Position numbers and translations under genes: made by a program. From Anaeromyxobacter diazotrophicus (GTDB taxonomy: Bacteria; Myxococcota; Myxococcia; Myxococcales; Anaeromyxobacteraceae), in NCBI RefSeq assembly GCF_013340205.1, contig NZ_BJTG01000002.1, forward strand, positions 1 through 64,000: DNA of 64,000 nt, given 5' to 3'. Positions 16,548 through 24,182 of this stretch are shown piece after piece. Each line of letters starts with the position of its first letter. Within the stretch, counting starts at the first letter, position 1. Below the pieces are notes generated by a model. It made no database searches. It saw nothing but the letters and a program-made list of their open reading frames with translations, and had not been told where the DNA came from.

Positions 16548-17675
16548 CTAGCCGTTCGTGTGGCACGCCATGCACATCGCGTTCTTCCGGATGTCCCCGT
16601 GGTTGTGCTTCGACAGGAAGCTCGACGGGTGGATGTTCACGTTGGCGATGCCGGGGACGCGGTGGCAGTTGACGCAGATGGCCGCGGGGCCCTGGTCGTG
16701 GCAGGCGGCGCAGGCCACGATGTTCTGGCGAGCGGCGGTGCCGTGGAACTCTGCCCCCTTGCTCGTGTCGTTGGCCCAGCCGAGCGGGTGCGGGTTGCGC
16801 GCGGTGCGGCCGCCCACGTTGCTGCGCGGGGAGACGCCCTGCTCCTTGTGGCAGCTGTCGCAGAAGAAGGAGCCGTGGCACTTGCGGCAGCTGGCCGGGT
16901 CGGCCGAGGCCTCGATCTGGTGCCGGGAGACGTAGTCACCGCGGTGGATGAAGTCGGCCTCGACGCGCTCGGGGAAGCGGATCTCCGGGCGGAAGGGGAC
17001 GGTCGCGGTGGCGTGGCAGGTCGCGCAGTAGGTCTGGTCGTGGCACTGGGCGCAGGTCTCGGCGCCGTTCTTGGCGACGTTGCGGTGCTCGCGGATCCAG
17101 TTGCCCTGGTGCGACATGGCCGCCAGCGCCTCGATCGGCTTCAGCGGATAGCGGCGCAGGCTCACGTGGCACGGCGAGCACTTCGCCTGGGCCACGTCCT
17201 GCTGGTGCTGGTGGCAGGCGGTGCAGGTCGCCATGGCCGGCGTGATGTCGCGGACCGTCCCGGCCTCGGGCAGCACCTTGTGGCAGGTCGCGCAGGCCTG
17301 GTTGATCTCCTTGGTCTTGATCCGCTTCAGGTGGTCGTCGTGGTTGAAGCTGATCTGGTACTCGCGCACCGGGCGCTGGCTCGCGGCGGCGGCGGCGGCC
17401 GCGGCCTTGCGGGTCGGCTCGTCGGTGGGCTTCGAGATCTCCGGGTGGCACTCCTCGCACTTCACCACCGAGGGCAGCTTCGCCTCACCGAGCTTCTGCG
17501 CCTTGGGGATGCCGGTGTGGCAGTCGACGCAGTCGAACCCGCCGTGCTTCTCGTGGGTGAAGAGGCTCGCGCGCGCCTCCTCGTGCGTGTCGGCCGAGAC
17601 GGGGCGCGTGTTCTTGCACCCCGAGACGAGGCCGACGGCGAGGGCGGCCAGCATGAGCGTGCGGACGGTCTTCAT
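16548..17675 (-). CDS. Dodecaheme (12-heme) c-type cytochrome lipoprotein
   Basis: The 375-residue protein has a lipoprotein signal (LMLAALAVGLVSGC, lipobox LVSGC) and twelve CXXCH heme sites, in order CVDCH, CEECH, CATCH, CTACH, CSPCH, CAQCH, CATCH, CRKCH, CDSCH, CAACH, CVNCH and CMACH. Many extra histidines (for example SFNHDDH, FTHEKH) can serve as distal heme ligands. Twelve-heme lipoproteins such as Geobacter OmcB sit on the outer membrane in porin-cytochrome conduits that carry electrons to extracellular acceptors. The start ATG at 17675 shares one base with the stop of the porin gene (TGATG), so the two proteins are coupled. An Ala-rich run (residues 90-98) is a flexible linker. There is no separate periplasmic cytochrome gene beside it. 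Surface exposure and substrate are inferred. Confidence 0.88.
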   Translation of the reverse strand: MKTVRTLMLAALAVGLVSGCKNTRPVSADTHEEARASLFTHEKHGGFDCVDCHTGIPKAQKLGEAKLPSVVKCEECHPEISKPTDEPTRKAAAAAAAASQRPVREYQISFNHDDHLKRIKTKEINQACATCHKVLPEAGTVRDITPAMATCTACHQHQQDVAQAKCSPCHVSLRRYPLKPIEALAAMSHQGNWIREHRNVAKNGAETCAQCHDQTYCATCHATATVPFRPEIRFPERVEADFIHRGDYVSRHQIEASADPASCRKCHGSFFCDSCHKEQGVSPRSNVGGRTARNPHPLGWANDTSKGAEFHGTAARQNIVACAACHDQGPAAICVNCHRVPGIANVNIHPSSFLSKHNHGDIRKNAMCMACHTNG

Positions 17676-18976
17676 CACCGCACCTCCCGCACCGCGTAGG
17701 TCTGGTCGTAGACGAGCTTGGCCATGACGTCGAACTGGCTCTCCATGTATGGCGTGGTGCCGACGGATCCGGCGACCGCCGCGCGCCAGCCCTGCCACAG
17801 CGGGTAGCCGAGGGTGGCGGTGGCGAGGAGCGACTTCTTCACGCCGTTGATCGCGCCGTCGTAGAAGTAACCGTTGAGGTCGAGAGTGCCGGTCACCTGG
17901 TAGAGCTGCTTGGCGCCGAAGAGCCGGACCTGCTTGTAGCCGTTGTCGAGCGAGGCGGCGTTCTTCAGGTAGCCGAGCTCGAGGCCGGCGGTGGTGGAGG
18001 CGCCGCCCGGGTGCGCGGTGCCCTTCACGCGCGCCCAGTGGCCGTGGCCCGCGTCCTCGATGAGGAAGTGGTAGTCGGCGTCGATCGCGACCAGCTTGAG
18101 GCCGGTGAAGTGGACCGCGCCGCCCACGTCGTTGCGCTTGTCGGCGGCGAAGACCGCCAGGATGGAGTTGCGCGCCAGGAACAGGTCGGGCTCGACGTGC
18201 CGGTAGTCGACCGTGACGTCGAGGTGCTGCACGGGGAAGACCTGCGCCGCGACGGCCGCCTCGCCGATCCGGTCCTCGAACAGGCTCCAGAAGCCGGAGC
18301 CGGTGAGGGCGACGAGGTGGTGCGGGGTGAGCTTGAAGTCCACGCCGACGTCCTGCCGGGCCCAGTCGCCGTGGTCGGTCGCCATCGCGACCGACGCGCC
18401 GACGTCGAGCAGCCCGGGGTAGCGCCAGGCGGCGCGGCCGCCGGTGGTGAACGTGGCGCCGAGGTTTCCGACCACCTCGGTGCCGCCGCGGGTGCTGAAG
18501 CGCGGCGCGACCGGGGACCCCGCGTACCCCGACAGCGTGAAGTTGGCGGGGAGCCTCACCTCGGCCGACCCGCCGTCGATCTGGACCATCCGGGCCGTGC
18601 CGTCGGCGATGAGCTGGCGGCCCAGGCGGAGCGTCAGCGCGCGGTCGAGGACGTCCGCGCGGATGAACCCGACGTTCACGTCGCCCGTGAAGCGGCTGTC
18701 GGTGAGCGCGCCGCCCTGCCAGAAGCGCTTGTCGGCGAGATCGATCGAGCCCCAGCTCGAGAGCGCCACCTCGAAGTCGGCGTAGCGCGTGTGGACGTCG
18801 CTCGCGGCGACGTCGATGAGCTCGTAGGCCGGGACCGCCGTGATGGTGCTGCCATCTCGGAAGTCCTGCCGGCCGAGCAGCATGGTCGTCGAGCTGGCCC
18901 GCACCGTGTCGGCGCTGGCAGCGCCGGCGACCGCGAGCGCGGCGGCGAACACTGTGAGTCGAAGCCGGTTCATCAT
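17675..18976 (-). CDS. Outer-membrane porin-like protein of a cytochrome conduit
   Basis: The 433-residue protein has a signal peptide (LTVFAAALAVAGAASA) and long alternating amphipathic strands, for example HLDVTVDYRHVEPDLFL and GLKLVAIDADYHFLIED, ending in a strand LVYDQTYAVREVR. It has no CXXC or heme motif, so it is not MtrB with its CXXC. Its strand density fits a barrel of 16 or more strands. It is directly coupled to the 12-heme lipoprotein gene, which is the arrangement of porin-cytochrome conduits that insulate heme chains across the outer membrane. ATG 18976 has GAGGA eight bases upstream; a second ATG follows directly. Specific family membership was not tested. Confidence 0.7.
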   Translation of the reverse strand: MMNRLRLTVFAAALAVAGAASADTVRASSTTMLLGRQDFRDGSTITAVPAYELIDVAASDVHTRYADFEVALSSWGSIDLADKRFWQGGALTDSRFTGDVNVGFIRADVLDRALTLRLGRQLIADGTARMVQIDGGSAEVRLPANFTLSGYAGSPVAPRFSTRGGTEVVGNLGATFTTGGRAAWRYPGLLDVGASVAMATDHGDWARQDVGVDFKLTPHHLVALTGSGFWSLFEDRIGEAAVAAQVFPVQHLDVTVDYRHVEPDLFLARNSILAVFAADKRNDVGGAVHFTGLKLVAIDADYHFLIEDAGHGHWARVKGTAHPGGASTTAGLELGYLKNAASLDNGYKQVRLFGAKQLYQVTGTLDLNGYFYDGAINGVKKSLLATATLGYPLWQGWRAAVAGSVGTTPYMESQFDVMAKLVYDQTYAVREVR

Positions 18977-19195
18977 CGGTGGTATCCTCGAGTGAATCGC
19001 GACGTGCCCTCGAGCGGTCGTCGTCCGGGCCGCCCAGGCCAGGGATTCAGCCCCCTGGATCGAAGCGAGCGCTCGCTCCGGCCAGGGCGGGTCGGACGAT
19101 GGCATAGTGGGCTCCACCGTTTCCTGACCAAAATCAATTCACTGCGTGTTTCCTCACGAATTCTCGGGGCGTGACCCATGGGTTCGCGCTAACAT
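18977..19195. promoter_or_regulatory. Divergent control region of porin-cytochrome and thioredoxin genes
   Basis: This 219-base gap holds the start regions of two divergent transcripts. It contains one of the more AT-rich stretches of the window (around 19125-19165, including CAAAATCAATTCA). On the plus strand TAACAT at 19190-19195 is a possible -10 element just before the thioredoxin start. I find no convincing operator palindrome or sigma-54 site. Confidence 0.5.
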
Positions 19196-19741
19196 GTGGT
19201 CGTGACGAATCGCTCCGCGGTCGCTGTGCGTACAGCCCTCCATGGGGGGTTCGCCCTCGTCCTGGCCGCCGCGATGGCCTGCGCGGGCCCACGCGCGGCG
19301 GAGCGGAGCTCGCGCGACGTGGGGCGCCCGCTCACCCTGGCCGCGCCGGGGCTGGACGGCCAGCCGGTCGACGTCGGCGCCGAGCGCGGGCGGGTGCGCA
19401 TCGTCGACTTCTGGGCCACCTGGTGCGAGCCGTGCCGCGACGCGCTGCCGGCCCTCGACGCGCTCGCGCGCGACCTGGGGCCGCGCGGCCTCTCCGTCTA
19501 CGGCGTGTCCATCGACGCCGACCGCGGCCAGATCGCGCGCTTCCTGGAGCAGCACCCGGTGGCCTTCCCGGTGCTGTGGGACAAGGACGCCGTGCTGGTC
19601 GGCCGCTTCGACGTGACCACCATGCCGGCGACGCTGATCGTCGACCGCGGCGGGGTGATCCGGCACGTGCACCAGGGCTGGGAGAAGGGCCGCGCCGCGC
19701 TCGAGCGGCGCGAGGTGGAGGCGCTCCTCGCGGAGCCCTGA
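19196..19741 (+). CDS. TlpA/ResA-like thioredoxin-fold lipoprotein
   Basis: The 181-residue product has a hydrophobic export segment ending in a likely lipobox (LAAAMAC), then a redoxin domain with the active site WCEPC in DFWATWCEPCRDALPALDALA and a cis-proline TTMPATLIVDR. TlpA/ResA proteins keep heme-site cysteines reduced for cytochrome c maturation or reduce other periplasmic thiols. The gene faces away from the porin-cytochrome operon and shares its control region, so a role in maturing those 12-heme proteins is plausible. The GTG at 19196 and a GTG at 19202 are both possible starts. A -10 element ending at 19195 would place the transcript start at or near 19202 and favour the second. 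Confidence 0.85.
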   Translation: MVVTNRSAVAVRTALHGGFALVLAAAMACAGPRAAERSSRDVGRPLTLAAPGLDGQPVDVGAERGRVRIVDFWATWCEPCRDALPALDALARDLGPRGLSVYGVSIDADRGQIARFLEQHPVAFPVLWDKDAVLVGRFDVTTMPATLIVDRGGVIRHVHQGWEKGRAALERREVEALLAEP

Positions 19742-19768
19742 GGCGCCGCGCCGCGGCCCTCTCCGGCG

Positions 19769-21511
19769 CTACGCGCTCCGCACCGTGAACCGCCTGCGCT
19801 CGCGCTCCCGCGCCACCGCCTCCGCGCGCCCGTCGTCCACGGGCCGCTTGGGCCAGTAGGCCATCTCGTCCGCCTCCCAGGCGTAGGGCTGCCCGTCGAG
19901 CAGGACGCGGCCCTGGGCGACCGCCTCGGAGGCGGCCGCCAGCTCGAGGTGCGACAGGTCGCGCACGAGCGCCTCGAACCGCCCCTGACGACCCGGGTCC
20001 ACGAAGACGAAGTGGTGGCGGGCGGAGAAGGCGGTGTGGAAGTGCGCGGGGCGGAAGACCACCCCGGCGAGCTCGAGCCGCCGGGCGATGGCGGCGAGCA
20101 GCTCGCCCACCTCGCGCGCCAGCCCCAGCCCCGGCACGTCCTGCCCGGGGAGCCGCGGGTGGACCGCGCTGAAGTGCGCCCGCGGGTGGCGCAGGGACAG
20201 CCAGTGGACGTACAGCACCTCGGCGCCGAGCACCTTCTTCCGCTCGAGCACGAGCTCGATGAGGAGGTGCTCGCGCCCGTCCGCCTCGCCGTGGACGCGC
20301 AGCCGCTCCCCGGTGCCGTCGCTGTCGAGCGCCACCCGGAAGCTGCCGTAGCCGAGCCGCCGCAGGTGCTCGAGGAACCCGTAGCGGTGCAGCACCTGCT
20401 CCAGCCCGGCCGCGGTGTAATACCCGAGGAACAGCCGCTGGCCTCGCCGGCGCTCCAGCCCGAGCGCCTCTTCCAGGTCGGCCGTGCTGAAGTCCACCTC
20501 GCCCAGCTCCTGCAGCGAGAGCTGGCCGAAGATGCCGCTGAAGCGTCGGCTGAGCGGGTCGTAGGCGGGCGGGATGGGCGCCTCCGAGCGCGCCGCCAGC
20601 ACCATCCCGGTCCCGGCCAGCACCCGCCAGGCGTCGCGGCTGTAGCCCCCCGCCGGCAGCCACACCGACGGCGCCGAGGCCAGCGCCCGCGCCACCGCGG
20701 CGTCGCGGCGGCGCGCGCCGCCGAGCGTGAGCGCGAGGCGGCCGAAGCGGTCGCCCGCGAGGACGTCGCCGCCGGCCAGCACGAAGGCGAGCGCCGGGCG
20801 CGGCATGCGCCCGAGCAGCGCGGAGAGCGCGGAGAGGTAGAGCGCGTCGGAGGCGCCCTCGCGCAGCACCGTCTCGTCCACCGAGGGCAAGGGCCCCCAG
20901 TCCGAGCCGGAGATGGAGCCGATCCAGGCGGAGGGGTCGTGCTGGAGGCAGCCGGCGAGGCCGTCCGGAGGGTGGGCGTCCAGGTCGAGGACCACCACCC
21001 GGCCCCCGAACCCCTCCGCCCGCAGCGCCGCGATCGCCACCGCCACGTCGTTCACCGGGCAGAAGCCGCCGGCCGAGCCCGGGCCGGCGTGGTGGAACCC
21101 GCCCTGGAGGTTGAGGGTGGGGCCGCGCCGGCGCAGCGCCTCCCGGGCCGCCTCGAGCGTCCCGCCGCAGGCGAGGCGGACCGTGGTGAGGAGCTCGTCG
21201 ACGTGCACGTCCGAGGGGTCGACGGCGAAGATGCGGGCCAGGGTCTCGGGCCGGCCCAGCGACTCGAGCAGCTCCAGCGTGTGCACGCGGTCGAGGTCGT
21301 CCCAGGTGACGAGTCGCGGGGTGCGCAGGCACTCCGGCGCGAGCGCCTGGCTGTCCTGGAGCCACCAGCTCACGTAGTCGGCGCGGCGCGGCTCGAGCCC
21401 CACCGCCGCCCCCAGCCCGCTCAGGGGCAGGCGGTAGGCGGGCGAGTACCAGACCGGCAGGGCGCGGCGGGTGAGGCGGTTGCGGAGCCGGTGGAGGACG
21501 CGCGGGGGCAA
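19769..21511 (-). CDS. Histone deacetylase-fold protein with extra C-terminal domain
   Basis: The 580-residue protein has an arginase/deacetylase-fold domain over residues 20-330. Visible catalytic blocks are GGFHHAGPGSAGGFCPVND (HH pair and FCxxND), DLDAHPPDG (Asp and His metal ligands) and LAGGDVLAGD (second metal Asp), then LPAGGYS. Bacterial members deacetylate acetyl-lysine, acetylpolyamines or acetoin-pathway targets. The remaining 250 residues (from about 330) have no family I recognise; they include LYVHWLSLRHPRAHFSAVHPR and a second part with HFHTAFSARHHFVFVDPG. The start codon is TTG at 21511 and has no ribosome site, so the exact start is uncertain. The gene follows a small membrane-protein gene by 15 bases on the same strand. 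Confidence 0.78.
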   Translation of the reverse strand: MPPRVLHRLRNRLTRRALPVWYSPAYRLPLSGLGAAVGLEPRRADYVSWWLQDSQALAPECLRTPRLVTWDDLDRVHTLELLESLGRPETLARIFAVDPSDVHVDELLTTVRLACGGTLEAAREALRRRGPTLNLQGGFHHAGPGSAGGFCPVNDVAVAIAALRAEGFGGRVVVLDLDAHPPDGLAGCLQHDPSAWIGSISGSDWGPLPSVDETVLREGASDALYLSALSALLGRMPRPALAFVLAGGDVLAGDRFGRLALTLGGARRRDAAVARALASAPSVWLPAGGYSRDAWRVLAGTGMVLAARSEAPIPPAYDPLSRRFSGIFGQLSLQELGEVDFSTADLEEALGLERRRGQRLFLGYYTAAGLEQVLHRYGFLEHLRRLGYGSFRVALDSDGTGERLRVHGEADGREHLLIELVLERKKVLGAEVLYVHWLSLRHPRAHFSAVHPRLPGQDVPGLGLAREVGELLAAIARRLELAGVVFRPAHFHTAFSARHHFVFVDPGRQGRFEALVRDLSHLELAAASEAVAQGRVLLDGQPYAWEADEMAYWPKRPVDDGRAEAVARERERRRFTVRSA

Positions 21512-21526
21512 AGGGGCGCCCGCGCC

Positions 21527-21808
21527 TCAGCGCACCGGCGGCGGCGGCGGGGCGGCGGAGGCCGGAGCGGCCGGCGCCGGAGGGCGCGGGCGGCGGCGCG
21601 CCAGGAGCCAGCCGGCCACCGTCTCGAGCGCGATCCAGGCGATCGCGATCCAGGCGGCGCGCATCACGAGGTTGAGGCTGGTCGAGCAGCGCGCGTACTG
21701 CTCGTCGAAGGTGTTCGCCACGCTCGTGAAGACGGGCATGGCCCGGACGGTGTAGCCCACGATGAAGACGAGGAACACCGTCCGCAGCACGGCCAGTGTC
21801 TTGTACAT
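21527..21808 (-). CDS. Small membrane protein, function unknown
   Basis: The 93-residue protein has a hydrophobic N-terminal helix (VLRTVFLVFIVGYTV) and a second one (LVMRAAWIAIAWIALETVAGWLL), then a Pro/Ala tail. It is probably an inner-membrane protein with two spans. No family is recognised. ATG 21808 is preferred to a GTG four codons earlier. It is 15 bases upstream of the deacetylase-fold gene and likely cotranscribed with it. It is divergent from the inositol-phosphatase-family gene. Confidence 0.6.
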   Translation of the reverse strand: MYKTLAVLRTVFLVFIVGYTVRAMPVFTSVANTFDEQYARCSTSLNLVMRAAWIAIAWIALETVAGWLLARRRPRPPAPAAPASAAPPPPPVR

Positions 21809-21851
21809 GGCGCACACTCTAGCAAGCGCCTATCTTGCGCGGGGAGACCGA

Positions 21852-22658
21852 ATGTCGGAGGCGAAGGAGCTCGAGGGGGTCTGCGCGGAGGCGGCGCGGC
21901 GGGGTGGGGCGGTGCTGCGCGAGGCGTTCGGCCGCCGCCGGACCATCTCCTACAAGGGAGGCATCGACCTCGTCACCGACGCCGACCACGCCAGCGAGGC
22001 GGTGCTGCTGGAGTTCCTGGCCGCGCGCTGCCCGGGGGCGGCGGTGCTGGCCGAGGAGTCGGGCGCCTCGGGCCCGACCGGCGGGCGGCTGCGCTTCATC
22101 GTCGACCCGCTCGACGGCACCACCAACTACGCGCACGGGCTGCCGCACTTCGCGGTCAACGTGGGGGTGGAGGACGAGCGCGGGCTCCTCGCCGGCGCCA
22201 CCTACGACCCCCTGCGCGATGAGCTGTTCCTGGCGGCGCGCGGCGAGGGCGCCCGGCTCGGCGGCGAGCCGATCGCCACCTCGGGGAGCGCCCAGCTCGA
22301 CCGGGCGCTGCTCTGCACGGGCTTCCCCTACGACATCCACCAGCGCCCGGAGGTGCCGCTGCACCTGTTCGCCGCCTACCTCAAGCGGGCGCGCGCCATC
22401 CGGCGCATGGGGAGCGCCGCCCTCGACCTCGCCTACGTCGCCTGCGGCCGCTTCGACGGGTTCTGGGAGATGAAGCTCAAGCCCTGGGACCTCGCCCCCG
22501 GCATCCTCCTCGTGCGCGAGGCGGGCGGGGTGGTGACCGACTTCGGCGGCGGGGACGCGATGCTCGCCTCGGGCGAGATCTGCGCCGCCAACCGCCCTCT
22601 CCACCCCGAGCTCCTGGCGGTGCTCGCCGAGGCGCGCGCGGCGCCGGAGCAGCCCTGA
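21852..22658 (+). CDS. Inositol monophosphatase family protein
   Basis: The 268-residue enzyme has the metal-binding motifs of the family: EES in VLAEESG, DPLDGTTNYAHG and WDLAPGILLVREAGG. Members hydrolyse inositol-1-phosphate, histidinol phosphate or 3'-phosphoadenosine-5'-phosphate with magnesium. The substrate is not clear from sequence; the overall pattern is closest to SuhB/IMPase. The ATG at 21852 is preceded by GGGGAG and a TATCTT -10 candidate at 21831-21836. The gene converges with the M23 peptidase gene; 16 bases separate the stops. Confidence 0.9.
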   Translation: MSEAKELEGVCAEAARRGGAVLREAFGRRRTISYKGGIDLVTDADHASEAVLLEFLAARCPGAAVLAEESGASGPTGGRLRFIVDPLDGTTNYAHGLPHFAVNVGVEDERGLLAGATYDPLRDELFLAARGEGARLGGEPIATSGSAQLDRALLCTGFPYDIHQRPEVPLHLFAAYLKRARAIRRMGSAALDLAYVACGRFDGFWEMKLKPWDLAPGILLVREAGGVVTDFGGGDAMLASGEICAANRPLHPELLAVLAEARAAPEQP

Positions 22659-22674
22659 GACGCCGCCGCCCCCG

Positions 22675-23538
22675 CTACCACGGCCAGCGCAGGCGCAGGA
22701 CCGAGCGCGGGTCGACGTAGAGGTCGCCCACCCGCACCCCCCAGTGCAGGTGCGGGCCGCTCACCCGGCCGGTCGCTCCCACCTCGCCCAGCTTCTGGCC
22801 GCGCCGCACCCGCTGCCCCTCCGCCACGGCGGCGCGGGCGAGGTGGAAGTAGGTCGTGTAGAGGCCGGCGCCGTGCCAGAGGATGACCGTCTTGCCCGAG
22901 GCCCAGCAGTCGCGCACCAGCACGACGCGTCCGTCGTTGGCGGCGCCCACCGGGGCGCCCGCCGGTCCGGCGAGGTCGAGGCCGTAGTGCTGGGACGGCT
23001 TCACCCCGTTCAGGGTGCGCTGCTCCCCGTAGCCGGCGGTGACGCGCGCCCGCCTCGGCCAGGCGAACGCGCCGGCGAAGAGCGGCGGCTCCTCGGGCTG
23101 GGCGAAGGCGCGCGCGAAGGCGGCCCGGTCGGCGTCGATCCGGCGCTGCAGCTCGGGCGGCGGTGGCTCGACGAACTCCCGCTGCACGGCCAGGGCGCGG
23201 CTCGGGAACTCCGGCGCGGCGACGTCGAGCGCGGCGCGCAAGGGCAGCGCCTGGCGCTCCCCCCCGCGCTCCGCCTCCGCCCACACCGTGACCTCGAGCG
23301 GGCCCGCCGGCGTCTCGACGGGCAGCCCCGCCACCGCCACCTGGCCGTGCCGCCCGGGGAAGAAGGCCAGGTCGCGGCCGGCCACCGCGCCGGCCGGCGG
23401 GGCGGCGAGCTCGCCGCGGACGTGGACCAGGAACGCGTCGCCCGGCCGGGCCCGCGCCGGCAGGAGCTCCAGCGCGGGGGCGGGCTCCGCCGCGGCGGAG
23501 AGGGTGGCGAGGCCGGCGAGCGCGAGCGCGAGGATCAT
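22675..23538 (-). CDS. M23-family (LytM) metallopeptidase, exported
   Basis: The 287-residue product has a short signal peptide (ILALALAGLATLSAAA), a beta-sandwich-like region and a C-terminal LytM domain. The zinc-binding motifs are HYGLD (HxxxD) and HLHW (HxH), with GATGRVSGPHLHWGV typical of active enzymes. Such peptidases cut peptide cross-links of murein. The intact zinc ligands suggest an active enzyme rather than an EnvC-like regulator. A -10 element TAAGAT on the minus strand (23553-23548) lies nine bases before the ATG. Confidence 0.9.
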   Translation of the reverse strand: MILALALAGLATLSAAAEPAPALELLPARARPGDAFLVHVRGELAAPPAGAVAGRDLAFFPGRHGQVAVAGLPVETPAGPLEVTVWAEAERGGERQALPLRAALDVAAPEFPSRALAVQREFVEPPPPELQRRIDADRAAFARAFAQPEEPPLFAGAFAWPRRARVTAGYGEQRTLNGVKPSQHYGLDLAGPAGAPVGAANDGRVVLVRDCWASGKTVILWHGAGLYTTYFHLARAAVAEGQRVRRGQKLGEVGATGRVSGPHLHWGVRVGDLYVDPRSVLRLRWPW

Positions 23539-23552
23539 CGCGGCGCCATCTT

Positions 23553-24104
23553 ATGCCGGCCGCGGCTCCGGTCATGATCCTGCGCCACGCCAGGCTCGCC
23601 TCGCAGCTCGCGCCGCCGCTCGCGGAGGCGCTCGCGCGCGTCCTCCCGCCCCGCGCGCGGGTCCTGGAGCTGGGCTGCGGGACGGGCGAGCTGGCGGTCG
23701 AGGTCAGCCGCCGGCTCCCGGGCGTCACCTGGCGCCCCTCCGACCCCGACGCGGCGAGCCGCGCCAGCGCCGCCGGCTGGGCGGCGCGCGCCGGCGCGGC
23801 CCGCGTGCTGCCCCCGCTCGCGCTCGACCTGTTCGCCCCGGCGTGGCGCCTCCAGCCGTGCGACGCGGTGGTGGCGGTGAACGTCCTCCACGCCGCCGGG
23901 GAGGGCGCCGCCGAGGCGCTCCTGGCGGGCGCGGCGGCCGCGCTGCCGCCGGGCGGGTGGCTGGTGGCGGTGGGCCTCTCGCGCGCGCCCCTCGACGCGC
24001 CGCTCGCGGGCCTGAGAGCCGGGGCCTACGGGCACGGCTTCGCGCTCCGGCACGACGCCCTGCTCGCCGCCGGGTGCCGGCTGCTCCTGCTGCAGCGCGA
24101 GTGA
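23553..24104 (+). CDS. Class I SAM-dependent methyltransferase (DUF938-like)
   Basis: The 183-residue protein has the SAM-binding loop VLELGCGTGELAVEV and a later VVAVNVLHAAGEGAAEAL block. The opening APVMILRHARLASQLAPPLAEAL resembles DUF938 proteins, which are methyltransferases of unknown target. The length is somewhat short for that group (about 200). An internal ATG at 23574 (ILRHARLAS follows) could be the true start. The 5' end overlaps the -10 region of the divergent M23 peptidase gene. Confidence 0.7.
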   Translation: MPAAAPVMILRHARLASQLAPPLAEALARVLPPRARVLELGCGTGELAVEVSRRLPGVTWRPSDPDAASRASAAGWAARAGAARVLPPLALDLFAPAWRLQPCDAVVAVNVLHAAGEGAAEALLAGAAAALPPGGWLVAVGLSRAPLDAPLAGLRAGAYGHGFALRHDALLAAGCRLLLLQRE

Positions 24105-24182
24105 AGCGGCGGTCGCCGCATCGCTCGGGCTCGAGCTCGCCTTCGGCGGCCAACCCCGTTCGGGTATGATGCGCCGCGGGAG

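Noticed and set aside
16310-16672. Plus-strand open frame through the GGTCGC array (Val-Glu/Val-Ala repeats)
   Set aside because: It is created by the tandem repeat and runs into the antisense of the cytochrome gene; no start signal or family pattern supports it.
18977-19195. A sigma-54 promoter for the porin-cytochrome operon
   Set aside because: No TGGC-N9-TTGC spacing fits on either strand.
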